A stretch of 64,000 bases of DNA, taken from positions 6,117,501-6,181,500 of the forward strand of contig WPIO01000006.1 of NCBI GenBank assembly GCA_009760855.2, given 5' to 3'. Both the position numbers and the translations under genes were made by a program. The notes beneath the pieces were generated by a model. It ran no database searches. It saw only the letters and a program-made list of their open reading frames with translations, and was not told the DNA's origin. The first letter of the stretch is position 1, and each line of letters starts with the position of its first letter. Shown in pieces: positions 12,813 through 34,099 of this stretch. This DNA is from Cristatella mucedo (Eukaryota; Bryozoa; Phylactolaemata; Cristatellidae).

Positions 12813-15800
12813 AATATCGTCATGACTGAAACCATGGGCCCGCAGCTTCGCCGAGCGAAAGGCGTGTCCGCCGCAATATCAGCCGACGGAAGATACGCCG
12901 CTTGTTGACCAACGTCTGGTAGGATTTATTGGCTCCCAGTAGGAGCTATGCTATCTATATGCATATTATGACTTGCATATCTGAAATGGCTGTTCTTCGA
13001 TCGTTCGATCGATCACATCCGGTGACGTATCTTGATGAAGAACTTGGCTTTTCGAATGAGCACTGATAAAGAAAGATGCTAAGGAAATGGGTAGCGTCTT
13101 TAGGAGCGTACCTGCGTAAATTGACGCTGCTTCCATTCGCACTCCTTTTCTCACGTGGCATCAATTATAACCAATGGAATGCGTCCCTTCCTGGAGCAAC
13201 TGTTCACTTCAGCTCTCTCACTTCTTCGACCCAGTAGCTTGTCTCTTCTGGTTACGCTGTAGTTTGCATTCAAAGGTGTACATGACTCAGCGAATTTTCC
13301 TAGCCAAGAGGACTTACTAACCGGTGGCCACGAGTGATTCAACGCTTGCATGCTGGCATAAGCGTGCGAGTTTTTGCATTTGTATTCTTGATACTGTGCA
13401 TGCAACTAACTCTCGGATATTGATTCTCATACAGTGAGTTTAAAGCACCTGAATATAGATCAAGTTCTCTTACGGTGCTAATCATATACCTATTATTATT
13501 ATTCTTACCTGCTGTCTGCTCACGAGTTAGCTCTCCAAAAACTTGCTCAGCTTGACCTGATTAATTTTGCACATATCGAATAGCTAAATTCCAATTCTTT
13601 TGCTCCCGCCGCTTGCTGTCAGCCTGCTCTGAAATTAAGTTAAATTTCTCATTCAAGCAGACGTTACTCCACACAAAAAAGCTTCACAATCGGGCATCTT
13701 CCTCCGAAAAAAGCCAGGAAAGTGCTCTTTTAAGGCTCCGCCTCGAGAGTTGAAGGAGTTTGTAGCAGGCGGCGTACAGCAGTTACGGGAAAAAAAACAC
13801 GCACGAGAGTTGTATGAGGACGGTATCTCGATTGACGAAGGACGGCGAGCTAAATAATGTGCTATGTGAAGTAGCTCATTTGGCGTAGCTGGTAAACTCG
13901 CATGGCTAGCATGCACTGTACATCATGGATGCGTTCGTTGGTGGTCGATTCAACTGCTCCGAGTGGAGGAAAGAAGAGAGAGCGCTTACAGAGGCTACGC
14001 GCAGACAAAAAAGATATGGAAGCAGCTGTGCAGGGCTCAGCCAGTAGAAGGCTTCTACCTGACTATCGTTTGAAATTTCAGAAACAAAAACATTCACGTT
14101 TTTTGATTTAATAATAAGAGTTAACGTGTGAAATATTATGTAATCGACAAAGTGTGAATGCATTTTAATCGAGTCGTGCCGCACCGAGGCTTTTAAAATG
14201 GCCGCTCTTTGCTGATGCTTATTTCCGTGTCGTTCAACCAGTTGCAGAAGATCTTGCTGCCCTTGGAGGTGTTAAGTAACAGAAAACGAACTCTTTGAAA
14301 AATGCTGCCGTCATGTTCAGCAGCATTTTGATGACCTTAAGGGGGAATGTCGGAAAAATAATTAAAACATTTGTCTGACAATCGAATATTTGTTGAGGGT
14401 ACCTTTCGAAGGACAAACATGTTAGAAACGGGATCGGAAGTTCCGATAACATCCACATAAAAGAAAAAAATGGTCATGCAAATCACGTCTAATCTGGATG
14501 TGAAGCTGAAGCAACATTTCTGCAAATATAAAAATCTACCACTATCTGCATTTACCACTATATGCGAATTGTATCCCAACTTGCCGAACATTGGTAGATC
14601 AGAGTAAATGCATGGAGCTTATTGAGGTGCATTCTTGTGACTTGTATGCAGCTTCATTTTCAATATAGCTTCACGGCTTCTAAGTTCCATCGCGTATCAG
14701 AATACAATTTGAATTGTGAATTCAGCATCGCTTGTTTGACATGACCCAAACAAAATTTCTAGTTTCAGTTTGGATACATTTTGCATGAGCTTGCACGCGT
14801 TTTATTCGAGAATTGATTGCTCTGTATGCTAGGAGACCCTCGGAATTCACCCGCTTTGCAATTAACGGCAATAAGACGACATGTAACACTCTTTTATTCA
14901 CTGTCTGCCGAAATTCAAAGCCTCTTCATATAAGCCTTAATGTAAGTTGATTGAGCAGCGCATATAAAAATGAGGTTAAAAATGTGAAAAATCAAGTATT
15001 ACGCTTTTCCTTCCTAAACTTTAATTCTACGTCACCAGACAGTTTTCGAGCCTTCAAATTCAAGGGCCACTGATAGTTTATCGACCCTTCTGCCATAGCA
15101 AAGGTTCTACATTTGCCTATTTATAGCAACGTCCTCACCACTTTTCGTATTGAAGCAAAACCTCTAGATTTATTCTTTTTCTATCTAGTACACTACTATT
15201 GCCCTTTATGTTTTGATGCCTGATCTAATTAAATGGAAAACTACAACATAATATTTACTAGAATAGAATGGAGCACTTTGAACATTCCTTAGAAAAATAC
15301 AATAAAATAAAACATCGCATACCTTATTGAATACAACAAGTAGCTAAAAAATGCTTCCCTGAGCGCTTCACCATTGAGCATACGTACATCAGCAGATCAA
15401 ACATTTGAATTTAAACGTCGTTCACGCCGTGGGTGTGGTCTGCTTGCATTGATCAGTGCATCGTCCTTCTATCGCGATGTCTATTTTTTTGTTTGCGATT
15501 AATTCAACCGGAAACTGAAAGTTTTAACGGAAAAAGCACGCTCTCGATTTGTTTTCTCTGGAATTGTCATTCTTCAATTCATTCACTTTTTTTTTTACAA
15601 ATTCCCATTGAGTCAAGAAATTTGTACGTTAAACGCGTGCATCTGCGGTGCGAAAGCTGCGGCAGCGGTGGCTTGGCTACAGCTAGAGATCGTCGATTGT
15701 TTAATTTAGCGGCTGCTCAGCTGATGTTCAAGTTCTGCTCTTATCTGTAGACATTTTTGCACGACAAGAGCGTTAGGCTGCAACAGCTGAAACGCGGTTT

Positions 15801-16600
15801 GAAACCTGGTTTAAGCTCGCAGCGTTCTCAGAAACACGCTCCGTAAGAATTAACGACTTTTATATTTGAAGAGAAGTGGGGTTTTTATTCAAAATTGTAT
15901 TTAAAATTTTCATTATTTATTAATATTAATATTTTTAATTATTTTAATTATTGAGGTTTTTATTTCGTTCTCGCTCGACAATATTCCGTCCTCACTGGGC
16001 TGACTGGTGCGACACCTCTTATTACCATCGGTTTGTTCGAATTAATATTACCACTTAATATCTGGACTTAATTCGAATTCAGGAACAAGCTCTTCAAATC
16101 TAACTAAGTCTGATTTCTTCGACGGTCGCTCCTCCGTCGCTCGCGGGGCTGCTCATATTTGCCAGTGATGACTCATCGGGCTCCCCTCTTACCGTCCGCT
16201 CCACTGAATCAGGTTCTTTACTCGTGCCTCTGAGCAACTTGAAATCCCTCGCGTGCCTACAGTTGCTACGCATCCACGGGCGGGAACTCCCTCCCAATCG
16301 ACCGACGTCAAGACGTTCCCAGACTTGGCGTCGACGCGAAACGTTCAGAAAGAGATTTGCTCTTTCAAGCTCGGTGAATACGCGCATGCATTATTGTTAT
16401 TATTAATTTTCACTATGAACGAGGACGGTTTTTACTAGAAGCTCTCCGCTGCGCTCATAGGGCTTGAGCTGACGTGGTGCTCGTTCCTGGGGCGTATCTT
16501 TTCCTCACTCTTTCCAGCTGCGGCAGTGGTGATGGTTTGATTTCTCGTCGACTCGGGGGTCCTGACTACTTAGCAGCTGCGACGCGACAATGCGTGGCCA
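12813..16600. other. No gene recognised; SINE 1 tail at 13438-13505
   Basis: Mostly AT-rich unique DNA with no supported gene. A family 1 SINE or LINE B-like tail with stem-loop (GCACCTGAATATAGATC, then GTTCTCTTACGGTGC) and (ATT)n lies at 13438-13505. 16,100-16,400 is GC-richer, with open frames on both strands but no recognisable product. Confidence 0.4.
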
Positions 16601-16654
16601 TTCACTTCCGCTGTCGCACAACTCATGCCGCCGCGTAACCCGAAACGAGCCGGC

Positions 16655-16875
16655 AGCCGGCCAATAGCCAGCGGAGCGTGGGTGTGCTACGCCAATCCAG
16701 GTATCAGCAAGGTCGAGGCGAGTGAGGACGATTGACCTGAACTAACCAATAGAAACATCACGGAAGACCACGTGAGGCGGAACCGGCCATATCGCAGACG
16801 TCACTCCGACGTCTGCCTGCTTCCACCGTCGCCGGCGGCTTTTCAGTAGGCGTGTGTCCGTCAGCGCATCAAAGG
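16655..16875 (+). promoter_or_regulatory. GAPDH promoter region with CCAAT boxes
   Basis: Three CCAAT pentamers lie 200-310 bp upstream of the GAPDH start codon, at about 16661, 16692 and 16744, in CpG-rich DNA without an obvious TATA box. The pattern fits a housekeeping promoter. AAAG|GTAGCT at 16871-16880 and TTTTCAG directly before the ATG could bound a 90-bp intron (16875-16964) in the 5' UTR. The transcription start site cannot be fixed by eye. Confidence 0.5.
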
Positions 16876-16964
16876 TAGCTCAGCGTTTGCACGCTCTTGC
16901 TGCATGTGAGCTGATGGGCGGTAAAGTTCTTGAGCTCCAGCCTGATTAGTGAATTGCTTTTCAG

Positions 16965-25065
<8,101 letters not shown>

Positions 25066-25704
25066 TCAAACTCTGGCCACCAGTCGGCTGCCTGTTCGAT
25101 GAACTCGTCCTCTCCGTGCTCTGTCACTTTGCTCACCACCCGTGTTTTTAGCTTGTCTCAACCGGTGTATCCCCAATTGTGCATGCATGCTACGTTAGGC
25201 CTATCGATCACGGTCGGTATGTGCGTTACTTAGGCCATAAAAGATGCAACCTTTACCCAGTGTGCTAAAAACGAGAGCATATCCAAGCGAGTGGTTGTAC
25301 CGTTTTGTTTCGACATTGAAGAATTAGTCACGGCAAGCAGGTTTCGTTTGTCGGTTGTAACCTATTTTTTTGTTAGCTTGATTGGTCGCATCGGACAGTC
25401 ACGAAAATGCTGGAAGCATGTTTTTGACAGTCACTACAGCATGATGCTAGCCTTTTCAGGCACAAGACAGCATAGTTGCTGCTTGCTCTGCTGTGGGGCT
25501 TCAATTCACAAAGCTATGTGACACCGACGCACAAGTGAAAAGTGGGGGGGAGCACATCCCAAGTGATGCGAAGTGATGGCTTTATTAGTGCAAGACAGAG
25601 GTTAGCCCCGTAGTTATTATTAACATTTGATCACTTTCTCAAATCTTGAACTGTACAAGCTCACTGTTTAGTAAACCAGTGCATAAGCATAGCATTTCTT
25701 CATT

Positions 25705-25785
25705 ATAAATAATAGAAATGATAGAGCATTTATATTGCGCCCCAAGGGAACTACATCTCTAGGCACGTTACACACATGTAATGGG
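25705..25785 (-). mobile_element. SINE 1 / LINE B-like tail
   Basis: The tail stem-loop in antisense orientation (GCGCCCCAAGGGAACT, then ATCTCTAGGCACGTTA) without a clear tRNA-like head. Confidence 0.5.
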
Positions 25786-26119
25786 GAGGAAGCATGTCAG
25801 CTGACTAGTGGTGAGATGATGCAAAATGCAACGTGCTTAAGCAACTGACAATCACACAGATCGAGCAAATGCTGCGGGGGAACAGAAGTGAGGTTTTGCT
25901 TTCTTTGAGGCGACAAGCCGCGGAAAAAAGTGATATCAGTCGGTAGCGAATTTCCGGCTTTAGTTTCTTATGCACAGAAGGCAGGTTCTGCGATGGATTT
26001 GTGGTTGGTTCGAGGCACAGCAAGATGACCAAAGCCAGATAACCGGCGATACTCAAACAAGCCTTGGGAGCAATTATTTCAGATAGTAGAGTAAACCTGC
26101 GCTGCTAGTGTACACGCCG

Positions 26120-26275
26120 AGCTGGTTTGGTCCTGTGATTAAGGTAATCGCTCAACCAAGAACAGGGTGAATGTATTTGATGGCTAAGGTCGTTGGCTAG
26201 AGCCCCGTCGCGTATATGAAGCATCTGAATAGAGAGTAAGTTCTCTTAGGGCGCTATACAAATGAATGGTATATT
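26120..26275 (+). mobile_element. tRNA-derived SINE, family 1
   Basis: The head has GCTGGTTTGGTCCTGTGATT and TTAAGGTAATCGCTC (A-box region), then a degraded B box near 26190. The tail stem-loop CATCTGAATAGAGAGTAAG, TTCTCTTAGGGCGC lies at 26222-26256. It is diverged from the copy at 8872. Confidence 0.65.
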
Positions 26276-26289
26276 ATACAAACAAAGAA

Positions 26290-26620
26290 ACCTAAACATG
26301 AACGAAAATATCTTGAATTCGAAACGATATTTGATGGAAAGCCAGTGCAAATAAATTAAAAGTGGTGTAATGAAGCAGTTAAGACGTCCACGACAGACAT
26401 TTTTTCAGCTGCATATTTATGCAGAAAGTGTAGTGTATTTGTAGGCCTATTGCACGGGCAAGGAGACCTGCAAGTTGTGAATAACAGAAGTCTAGAAAGG
26501 ATGGCGAAAGTGTAAGGGCAATTTTTCTATCATGACAAGGTAACGGAAGGAGAAACAATTGTAGTAAAATAATTAATGGGACGATGGACGTTAAAAAGAG
26601 CAGCTCATGCAAGGAATTCC
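26290..26620 (-). mobile_element. Old L2-like LINE relic
   Basis: The minus strand keeps SFLDFCYSQLAGLLARAIGL, a decayed form of the reverse transcriptase C-terminal SRLDYCN..LAGLP region, followed by further decayed sequence toward 26290. It is neither clearly family A nor B. Confidence 0.55.
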
Positions 26621-26639
26621 ACGATAGTAGAATATAAGG

Positions 26640-28680
26640 GTGTTGAGGAAATTGTGAGCTACTAGGAAACGTGCATCGGACATAAGGGAGTAATGATATT
26701 GAGCAAACTCAGATCACGGAACGTGATAAATGATGATTTTTATGGCCTAAACAACTTGTAAATTTTGGTTGGTTCATCCGTTTCACCCTAGCCAAGTCCA
26801 TAATCACGCTTTTTAATGTATATTTCGCAGCAACCAGTTTAATAGAAGAGCTGAAAACAGCCTGGGCTACAGAATCTTATGCGCAGAAATTCATACGCAG
26901 ACAGGAACAATTTTCGAACGTCGGCAACTTGGAAACCTCAAAACCATGAGTCTGTTAGCAACTAAGCAGCCCAATACAAGCTGATGATTGGGGTGACAAC
27001 ATGAAGGACTAATATAAGCAGTGGTCGTGATGATTAGCTCTGATAATTGCTTTTTTAGGTTGTAAACTATGTCAAACAGGGCTTGGGTAGCATGACATGT
27101 ATATCCGGTTAAAAAGGGATTGTGCATCTGCTTACTGAATTTAAGCTTGGGTAATAGGTAGGGACATAGTGCTCAAGGCCCGCTTGGATCAAACCAAGCC
27201 GGGTAAACGATATTATTTAGGCAGCAGACTTAAAACATGGTTTCAGCAGGCGATCGCTTGCTTAGAGTACCAATCAAATAGCAGTTTAGAAACGGGATCC
27301 TATGTTTTAGCGACTTTGATACACAAGCATGACATTTAATAAAGCGTGTAAATTCCAGCCATGTCTAACGCAGCAGTAGACCTGCAGCAAAGTCTCAACA
27401 AATAAAATTTTCTCGATCTATTAATCATATTCAACGTCTCCCAATTTGTGGAACCTTGATGCATCTAGTTACACTTTTGCTGCTTGCTGAGACGCATTCT
27501 TGTGAATTGTACACAGTTTCCATTACAGTGCAGATTGGCGCCTTGTAAATTCAATAACTCGGCCAATAATGCAGGGATTAACATGCAATTTTAAATGTGA
27601 TTACAGCTTTGCTAGTTCAGGGAGTCATTTATGATTTTGGTTTTATAAGTTTTGTTGCAAAACAGTTCTATGATTGCAGAGTATAAATTCAAGATAGTTT
27701 GACAATATGTAAAGCAAAAAATATGCAAATGAAATCAGAAAAGAACTACTGCTGTACTTAGAAAGCTGAGCTTAACTTATATTTCAAATCACTTGCTGAT
27801 TAGCACAGAAGTAGCAGAGTAATGACATTTGAAAGGGACAAGGCTAAGTAAGCTTGACTTGTAAGTTAGCTACTCACTAGCTAACTTTTGGCAGGCAGAG
27901 CATACTGCTGTATGCCAGACAGAACATAACTTCTGATTGGTTTAAATGTATGCTAACATTAAGCATTAAAAAATAAGACCTATAATATTGAAAGATTACT
28001 TGTTTGACCAAAATCGTTAAAAAAGTTTTGCAGCCTAACTATGCAGAACGGGTTAAATGAATGTTGCGACAACAATTTACTACACGTGGTAGCTAAACAC
28101 ACTCACTAATATACATGTTAAAAAGCCGAGCATATGTGATTGAAATAAATTACAATTTAATTATGGGGAAAAAGGAAATAGCTCAATTTTTTCCAACCTG
28201 GCATCAACTGGCATAATGCTAAAACACGACAAGAAGCAAAGTTCGTGATGGTTTTGCATCTCTGAGTAAGCACACTGTGAACCCTCACCCATATGGTTTG
28301 TGATTTACAGCAGACATTACACGAGCTGGATCGACAACGTTTGAGATTTGAGCGTACAATGACATAACAGGACTTCTGTAGATCATGCCAGTCTAGCCTA
28401 GCAAAAGCAAACTCTAGCTTCTATAAAACTCTCGAATGACAGACGCACAGTCTAGAAACTGATGATTATAATTAATCAACCCCAACATTAATCACTCCCA
28501 TGTTGGCTCCTTACCAAGTCATGCATGTAACGATCAAGCAGAACTCTTCTCAAGCTAGCTTGTCAGCAAAATGAACAAAACAGAGAGATCATCTCTAAGG
28601 TAAATCCATCTTAACTGGACTCCTTTCCCTAGGTACCGTTCTCACAAGATACCACTCTCCCTCAATACATCGGAGCAGCT
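26640..28680. other. No gene seen
   Basis: AT-rich DNA with no open frame that shows coding character on either strand and no recognised repeat. Confidence 0.4.
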
Positions 28681-28689
28681 CAATGCCTG

Positions 28690-30205
28690 CATTCAAGCCT
28701 GCCACCAGTGACCTCATCAGGAAATCTGTCTTTCATCTCAAAAAAGGATACTAGCCTTCTGCACTCTCTTTTAACCGTCCAGGTGCTGCGATTCGTAGAT
28801 TTCCTTCAATGCGCAGCCAACATAATAAATATTCCTTTAGCCGCAGGTCTTGTGGAATGTGCATCCTTCAAAAAAGCTATTGTTAGGCCACACATTAAGC
28901 AAGCCGCACTAGTCCGGGAGAACTTGAGCAACTTCAGCCTAGTCTCCCTACTGCAGTTCCAATCAAAGATGCCGGAAATAGTATCATCAGACCAACCTAA
29001 CTCTTATGTTAAAACTTCAAAGCTATCAAGTAAGGTATAGCCAGATTTTTAACAACCACAGGCTTGAAACTCACGCCGGGATGTTTGTGAGGTAAAAAAA
29101 GAAAAACACAAGACACTGCTGATTATGTTATCAGCTGAATATTAGAAACCCAGTTGCAGTTAACAGCTGCCTTGATAACAACTATGCCATGGAAACAGTT
29201 AGATTTAAGAACAGCCACAGCATGTCACATATTATTATTCAGTAAACGATCCTTAACTGAAGTCACACCAAGGTGCGACAAAAAAAAGCGACAAAAACAC
29301 TCTCAACGCCAGTAAAATAATTATTTGGTAGCTATAAGCTACGATAGGCAGCGAATTCAAAAATATCTATGAACAATATAATTGAAAATGAAGGCACTGG
29401 GGCAAAGAAAGAAATTGGGATATTAGAAAACATATACATAATATTAGAAAATTATGCCTTTTTTGGCTTGTTTAGACAGGGGTACCACATCTAAATTGGT
29501 CCATGCATTTGTGACAATCCGTCTTGATTTCTGAAACTCACTGCTTGCTGGCCTACTGGCCTGTGCACTCAGGCGATTGCAGCTGGTGCAAAACTCTGCA
29601 GCTAGGCTTGTCTGTCGTGAGCGTCGCAGTTGCCACATTACTCCACTTCTCGTTGACATGCACTGGCTAACAGTCAAGCAACGCATTGACTTCGAGGTTT
29701 TGTCACTCACTTTTAGGTCCCTCTATTTCTTGGCTCCAGCCTACCTATCAGATCTGAACCACCACCAGGCTAAGCATTGTTCCACCGGCTATTCGGAATC
29801 TATGCGTTTAACTATACATCGTACAGACCTCAAGTTCTTTGGTGACTGAGCCTTTATTTCGTATGCTCCCAAAGCCTGGAAATCACTCCCGACCTGCGTT
29901 ATGATGTATCCTGACCTCTCCACATATAAAAAGAAACTGAAAACGCATCTATTTATGAAAGAATTTAGTGGGTCCCTGTGATTCGTCCTTTATGTGTTTA
30001 TGCATACTGACACTGGTGCATGCTGCCACTAACCACACTTACATGCTGACCCCGTGCATGTCAGCCCTAACTATGTTATTCTTGTTGTTTATTAAGCATT
30101 CTATGGCTAACCACTGGATCGTGCTTCCTTTGCAGCAAATGTAAAGCCCCTTTAAAAAGATTGAGTTCTCTGAGAGTGCTTTATCAAATTTATTATTATC
30201 ATTAT
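28690..30205 (+). mobile_element. LINE family B, decayed, longer copy
   Basis: The frame at 28708-29037 matches the N-terminal part of an L2-like reverse transcriptase (SFKKAIVRPHIKQAALV and NFSLVSLLQFQSKM correspond to the usual fingers region). After a gap with no readable motif, which includes the YADD region, the C-terminal part resumes at 29565-29990 (QNSAARLVCRERRSCHI, MHWLTVKQRIDFEVLSLTFR). The 3' UTR and stem-loop end at 30140-30205. Stops and frameshifts make it inactive. Confidence 0.75.
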
Positions 30206-30917
30206 TATTGTAACTATTTCTCCTATGCCGAGAGCAATATTAGATTAAATCATCTGATCTAAGAGACTGTTATGATAGGTGATCTTTTCCTTGCCTCTAC
30301 GACATGTTGTAGACTTTGGTTCCTATATCCATTTCACCCTGACTATATCTATCGACATGCACTTTACTTTAATTGGCAAACATAGATCAATAAGAGCTGA
30401 AAAGAGAATAGCTGAAAAGCTTACCCAAGCGGCTAAGGCGGTTGACAGTTATGATTACCCGAGTAATACCAGCTGGCAGTGTAATCAAGATATGGCTACA
30501 AAATCGGACTGCATAGAAATTCTTAAGCAGGTTTGGTTTAATTTTCAAATGCAGCAAAAAAATATCTCTTGAAATTGTGAGCCTGTACAGAAACTTTTTA
30601 AATAAATACGAAAAGAATATTGGGCTGATGGACTGAATATAAATGGAGGACCACAAAAGCAGTGGCAGAAAAACAGCACTGATTTTTGTGTGCTTACTAG
30701 TGTTGACAAACAGAGCAGGCATGACATAACGACATATTCAAGGATTATGTAATGGGTAATAAATACCACTCGTCAGTTATTAACCTGAGGTAAATCGTAG
30801 GGACCGAGTGCTCAACGGCTGCGTTCAATACAAATTAAATAGGAACATTTTAAGATTAAGGCAAACTGCAAAAAGTCAAATCGAACGGGTTAAAAGACAG
30901 CCGTTAATAGAAGACTG

Positions 30918-31015
30918 CATAATAATAATAATAATAATAATAATAATTCACTTGATAAAGCGCCCTCAGAGAACTTAATCTCTCTCTAGGCGCTTTACAT
31001 TTGCTGCAAAGTGCA
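30918..31015 (-). mobile_element. LINE family B 3' tail (minus)
   Basis: (AAT)n, stem-loop and GCAAAGTGCATTGG, directly abutting a plus-strand fragment of the same family at 31016. Confidence 0.8.
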
Positions 31016-31425
31016 TTGGCTTTGATAACTCATCCACCAGGCCAAGCATCGTACCACCCGCTTTTCGGAATCCGACAGTTTACCACTACCTCGTTACAAC
31101 CTCAATTCTTATGGAGACCATGCATTTAGTTCGTATGCTCCTAAAACCAGAAACTCCCTCCCGGCTTGCGTCCGAACATCCCCTAACTTGACCACATTTA
31201 AACAGAACTTTAAAACACACCTATTTAGGACAGCATTTAGTGACTCCCTGTGATTCGTCCTTCATGTGCTTATGCGTGCTGGCACTGTGCATGCTGCCAC
31301 TAACCACATTTGCATGCTGACCCTGTGCATGTCACCCCTAACCACGTTGTTCATGTTGTTTATCAAGCATATTATTAATCACGAATCAATCACGTTTTTC
31401 TTTGCAGCAAATGTAAAGTGAGCCC
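31016..31425 (+). mobile_element. LINE family B fragment (plus)
   Basis: Reverse transcriptase C-terminal relic (CAGGCCAAGCATCGTACC onward) and 3' UTR, ending at GCAGCAAATGTAAAGTGAG without the stem-loop. It forms a head-to-head arrangement with the tail at 30918. Confidence 0.8.
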
Positions 31426-31784
31426 AGAATGAAATCAATGACAACTAATGTGCTTTATTTTAAGGTTATTTCCGCTTTTGTCGTTAATTCATTATGGTAC
31501 AGGTGTGGATTTCTTGCGTGTACTTCCCTAGTTTGTAGTCTCTGGTGTCAGTAGTGCGCTGGTTTCAAGTTTAGCGACGCGTCGCTCGAGTTCCTCCAAT
31601 CGTGCTTAGTTTGGGCTCCCTGTTCCGCAGTAGCCCGTCGCCACTGACGGCTGCCGGCTTAGCTGCGCTCGAATCTTGCTTGAATGCGCTCAGCAGAACG
31701 AAAGCAACTTCGCTGGAAATCTCTGAGAAAGTTTTGAATGGGCAAATGTTGAGTTAAAGGACGCGGAGAAGCCCCCCACCGGGA

Positions 31785-31836
31785 AGTTTTCGAAACACTC
31801 TGGAGCTTTCCACAAGTTCCAGAAGGTTCCAGTAGC
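31785..31836. promoter_or_regulatory. Heat-shock-element-like cluster
   Basis: AGTTCCAGAAGGTTCCAGTA at 31815-31834 contains three perfect alternating inverted nGAAn units in phase (TTC-GAA-TTC) and a degenerate fourth, the binding pattern of heat shock factor. TTTTCGAAAC lies 27 bp upstream. No gene could be assigned to it on either side. Confidence 0.45.
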
Positions 31837-32371
31837 CGAGATTTTTAGAAGTAGCACGATTTACGATTGCTTCTCCCGAGATTAATCTCCCCTATCATGA
31901 ACGACGTGAAAAGCTGTCTGCATAGTGAACCCAAGAGAATTGAATTCTGCGGCTCTTGACGTGCGCTGGCATTAGCGAGCCAAATAATTAATAGGGAGCG
32001 TGCCATTGTGTGTGGGGGGGGGGCAGGGCGAAACGTCGGCTGTGGGCGGAACCACGTGGTGGCAATGGCGCGTGGCCCGCAGAGCCACTTAGTTGAACTT
32101 GGGAGGACGAAGTTTCGATGCATCGCGATTCAGACGTTGCCCCAAATGCCGAGACGGTGACTGGATGCATCCGGTTCATAGGTTAACCCACCTAAACAAA
32201 AGCTGTCAAATTCCGCTTTTCTATGCTACAGAGACGCTTGTGACTGCCAAGTATACATTGGAGGAGCAGATATCATATCCGGGTCACTCGGAATCAAAAT
32301 ATCCACAGGGATTCGGCGTACGTACTCTCTGGCATATGATTTCTTGGCAGGAATAACAATAATTATAATAG

Positions 32372-32830
32372 TGCACGTGAAAAAGCACCTCGGAGAACTC
32401 AATCTCTCTCTAGGCGCTTTACATTTGCTGCAAAGGGAAAGGCGATTGAATGGTTAGTAATATCATGCTTGATAAACAAACAAAATGAATAGCATGGTTA
32501 GGGGTGACATGCACAGGGTCAGCATGCAAATGTGGTTAGTGACAGCATGCACAGTGTCAGCACGCATAAGCACGTGAAGGACGAATCACAGGGACCCACT
32601 AAATGCTGTCCTTAATAGGTGCGTTTTTAAGTTCCTTTTAAATGTGGTCAGGTCAGGGGATGTTCTGACGCAGGTCGGGAGGGAGTTCCAGGCTTTGGGA
32701 GCATACGAACTAAATGCACAGTCTCCAAAGGATTTAAGGTTTGTATGAGGTATTTCTAGACTGTTGGATTCCGAAAAGCGGGTGGTACGATGCTTGGCCT
32801 CGTTGGGGAGTGGGCTTTTGCTAATGTCGC
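32372..32830 (-). mobile_element. LINE family B, 3' fragment
   Basis: A minus-strand copy with stem-loop at 32380-32422, 3' UTR, and a clean C-terminal reverse transcriptase frame: TNLKSFGDCAFSSYAPKAW and SLPTCVRTSPDLTTFKRNLK. Confidence 0.85.
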
Positions 32831-33094
32831 AGTACAGCAAAAAGGGAAGAAGCCTGGCGGCGCGGAAGACTCGCGAAAAAGAAAGGTTTTACACTGAACC
32901 GGAAGTTTTGGAACTAGCAGCGAGCTCTTCCGCTTTTGCGTAGCTGCAGACGATTGAGGGCATAGGCCGTGATCAGTTTGAGCAATGGAAATCGCTGTAG
33001 CTGAGACGCAATTTCGCAAATGCGCGAACTAGCTCGGCTGTCATATTCTTGTCTAAGTATTCTCTGGTTTTTGCAATGATGTAAGCATGTGGCT

Positions 33095-33780
33095 GGACTA
33101 GAAGGCTTTGCTCTTCTAATATGTGATGCTTTTGTGTGACCGTCACCACCTGCTCAGAATTTAGGTGTCATCTTACACAGCTGCCTAATTTTTAAAAGGT
33201 TCAAAATTCAAAATTAATAAGACTGCTTTCTCAGTTAGCCCTCATGTTTGATCCCTATCTAAGATTAGGAACTCTCTTCAAGGGTGACTTAAGTTCTAAC
33301 GTTTACCCACAAGGCCTCCATGGCTCGGCTCCTACATACCCAGCCGAACTGCTGCACCAGTTTCAGCCGTCTGGTGCCCTCGGATCCTGTACGGACAGTA
33401 AATTAGCTGTTCCATTTCTCCGCTTCAAGATCTTTGGCAACAGGAACTTTCGCTCTGCAGGTTCTGAACTGCTGAACTCACATAGAAGATTCTTACGGAA
33501 ACGACATCTGCTGTCCTGCTGCCGACTATGGCGTCCTTTCCAGCGGTCCTGAGCTGCTACTTCCATGCTACTCACTACTTAAATGGCTCTCCTAACTCTG
33601 CTATGCTTCCCACTTTCTCTTTGTTGCGTGAGACGAAGTCTGTTGGCTACGGAATGCGTACCGAAAGCCGCTTAGGCTGTGAGTGCGCTGTACAAAACTC
33701 TCCTGCATAGCACCCACATAGTCTTTATGGCTCTGTAGAGTTACAGACGGAGATACATTATATTAGATTAAATTACATTA
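33095..33780 (+). mobile_element. LINE family A, internally deleted fragment
   Basis: Begins in the region encoding GFALLIGDAFV and RNLGVVFDSC, with frameshifts. It skips most of the thumb region near 33275, resumes at HQFQPSGALGSCTDSKLAV, and ends with the family A 3' UTR and (TTACA)n-like repeats at 33755-33785. Confidence 0.8.
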
Positions 33781-33904
33781 CATTGCAATGCTCCTCAGAA
33801 GCAAGGAGGCCGACTTGACTAAGGCGGTAATGTAATAATCTAAGGAAAAGACGTTTTGAAATAGTTCGCCTGGATTGCGGTTGACAGACGTCACTTAAGA
33901 GGGA

Positions 33905-34085
33905 TGCTAGCTGAACCAATCTTGAGGGTCAAAGTCTTTCAAGTTCTGGGCGACTCTAGACTTGTCCATTGCTGTTAGAATGATCCTACCTGCGTTCAGC
34001 TTCGGGATATGGGCATCAATCCACAAGCGAATTTTGTCGATGAAGAGTAGTCCTTCGTTGAACGCCGTAAATTGGTAGTCCTCAG
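33905..34085 (-). other. Unidentified coding-like frame
   Basis: The minus strand reads YQFTAFNEGLLFIDKIRLWI and then PKLNAGRIILTAMDKSRVAQ to a stop, about 58 codons with coding-like composition. No start or splice site could be fixed and no domain is recognised. It may be a piece of a transposase or host pseudogene. Confidence 0.25.
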
Positions 34086-34099
34086 CATGCCACTATACC

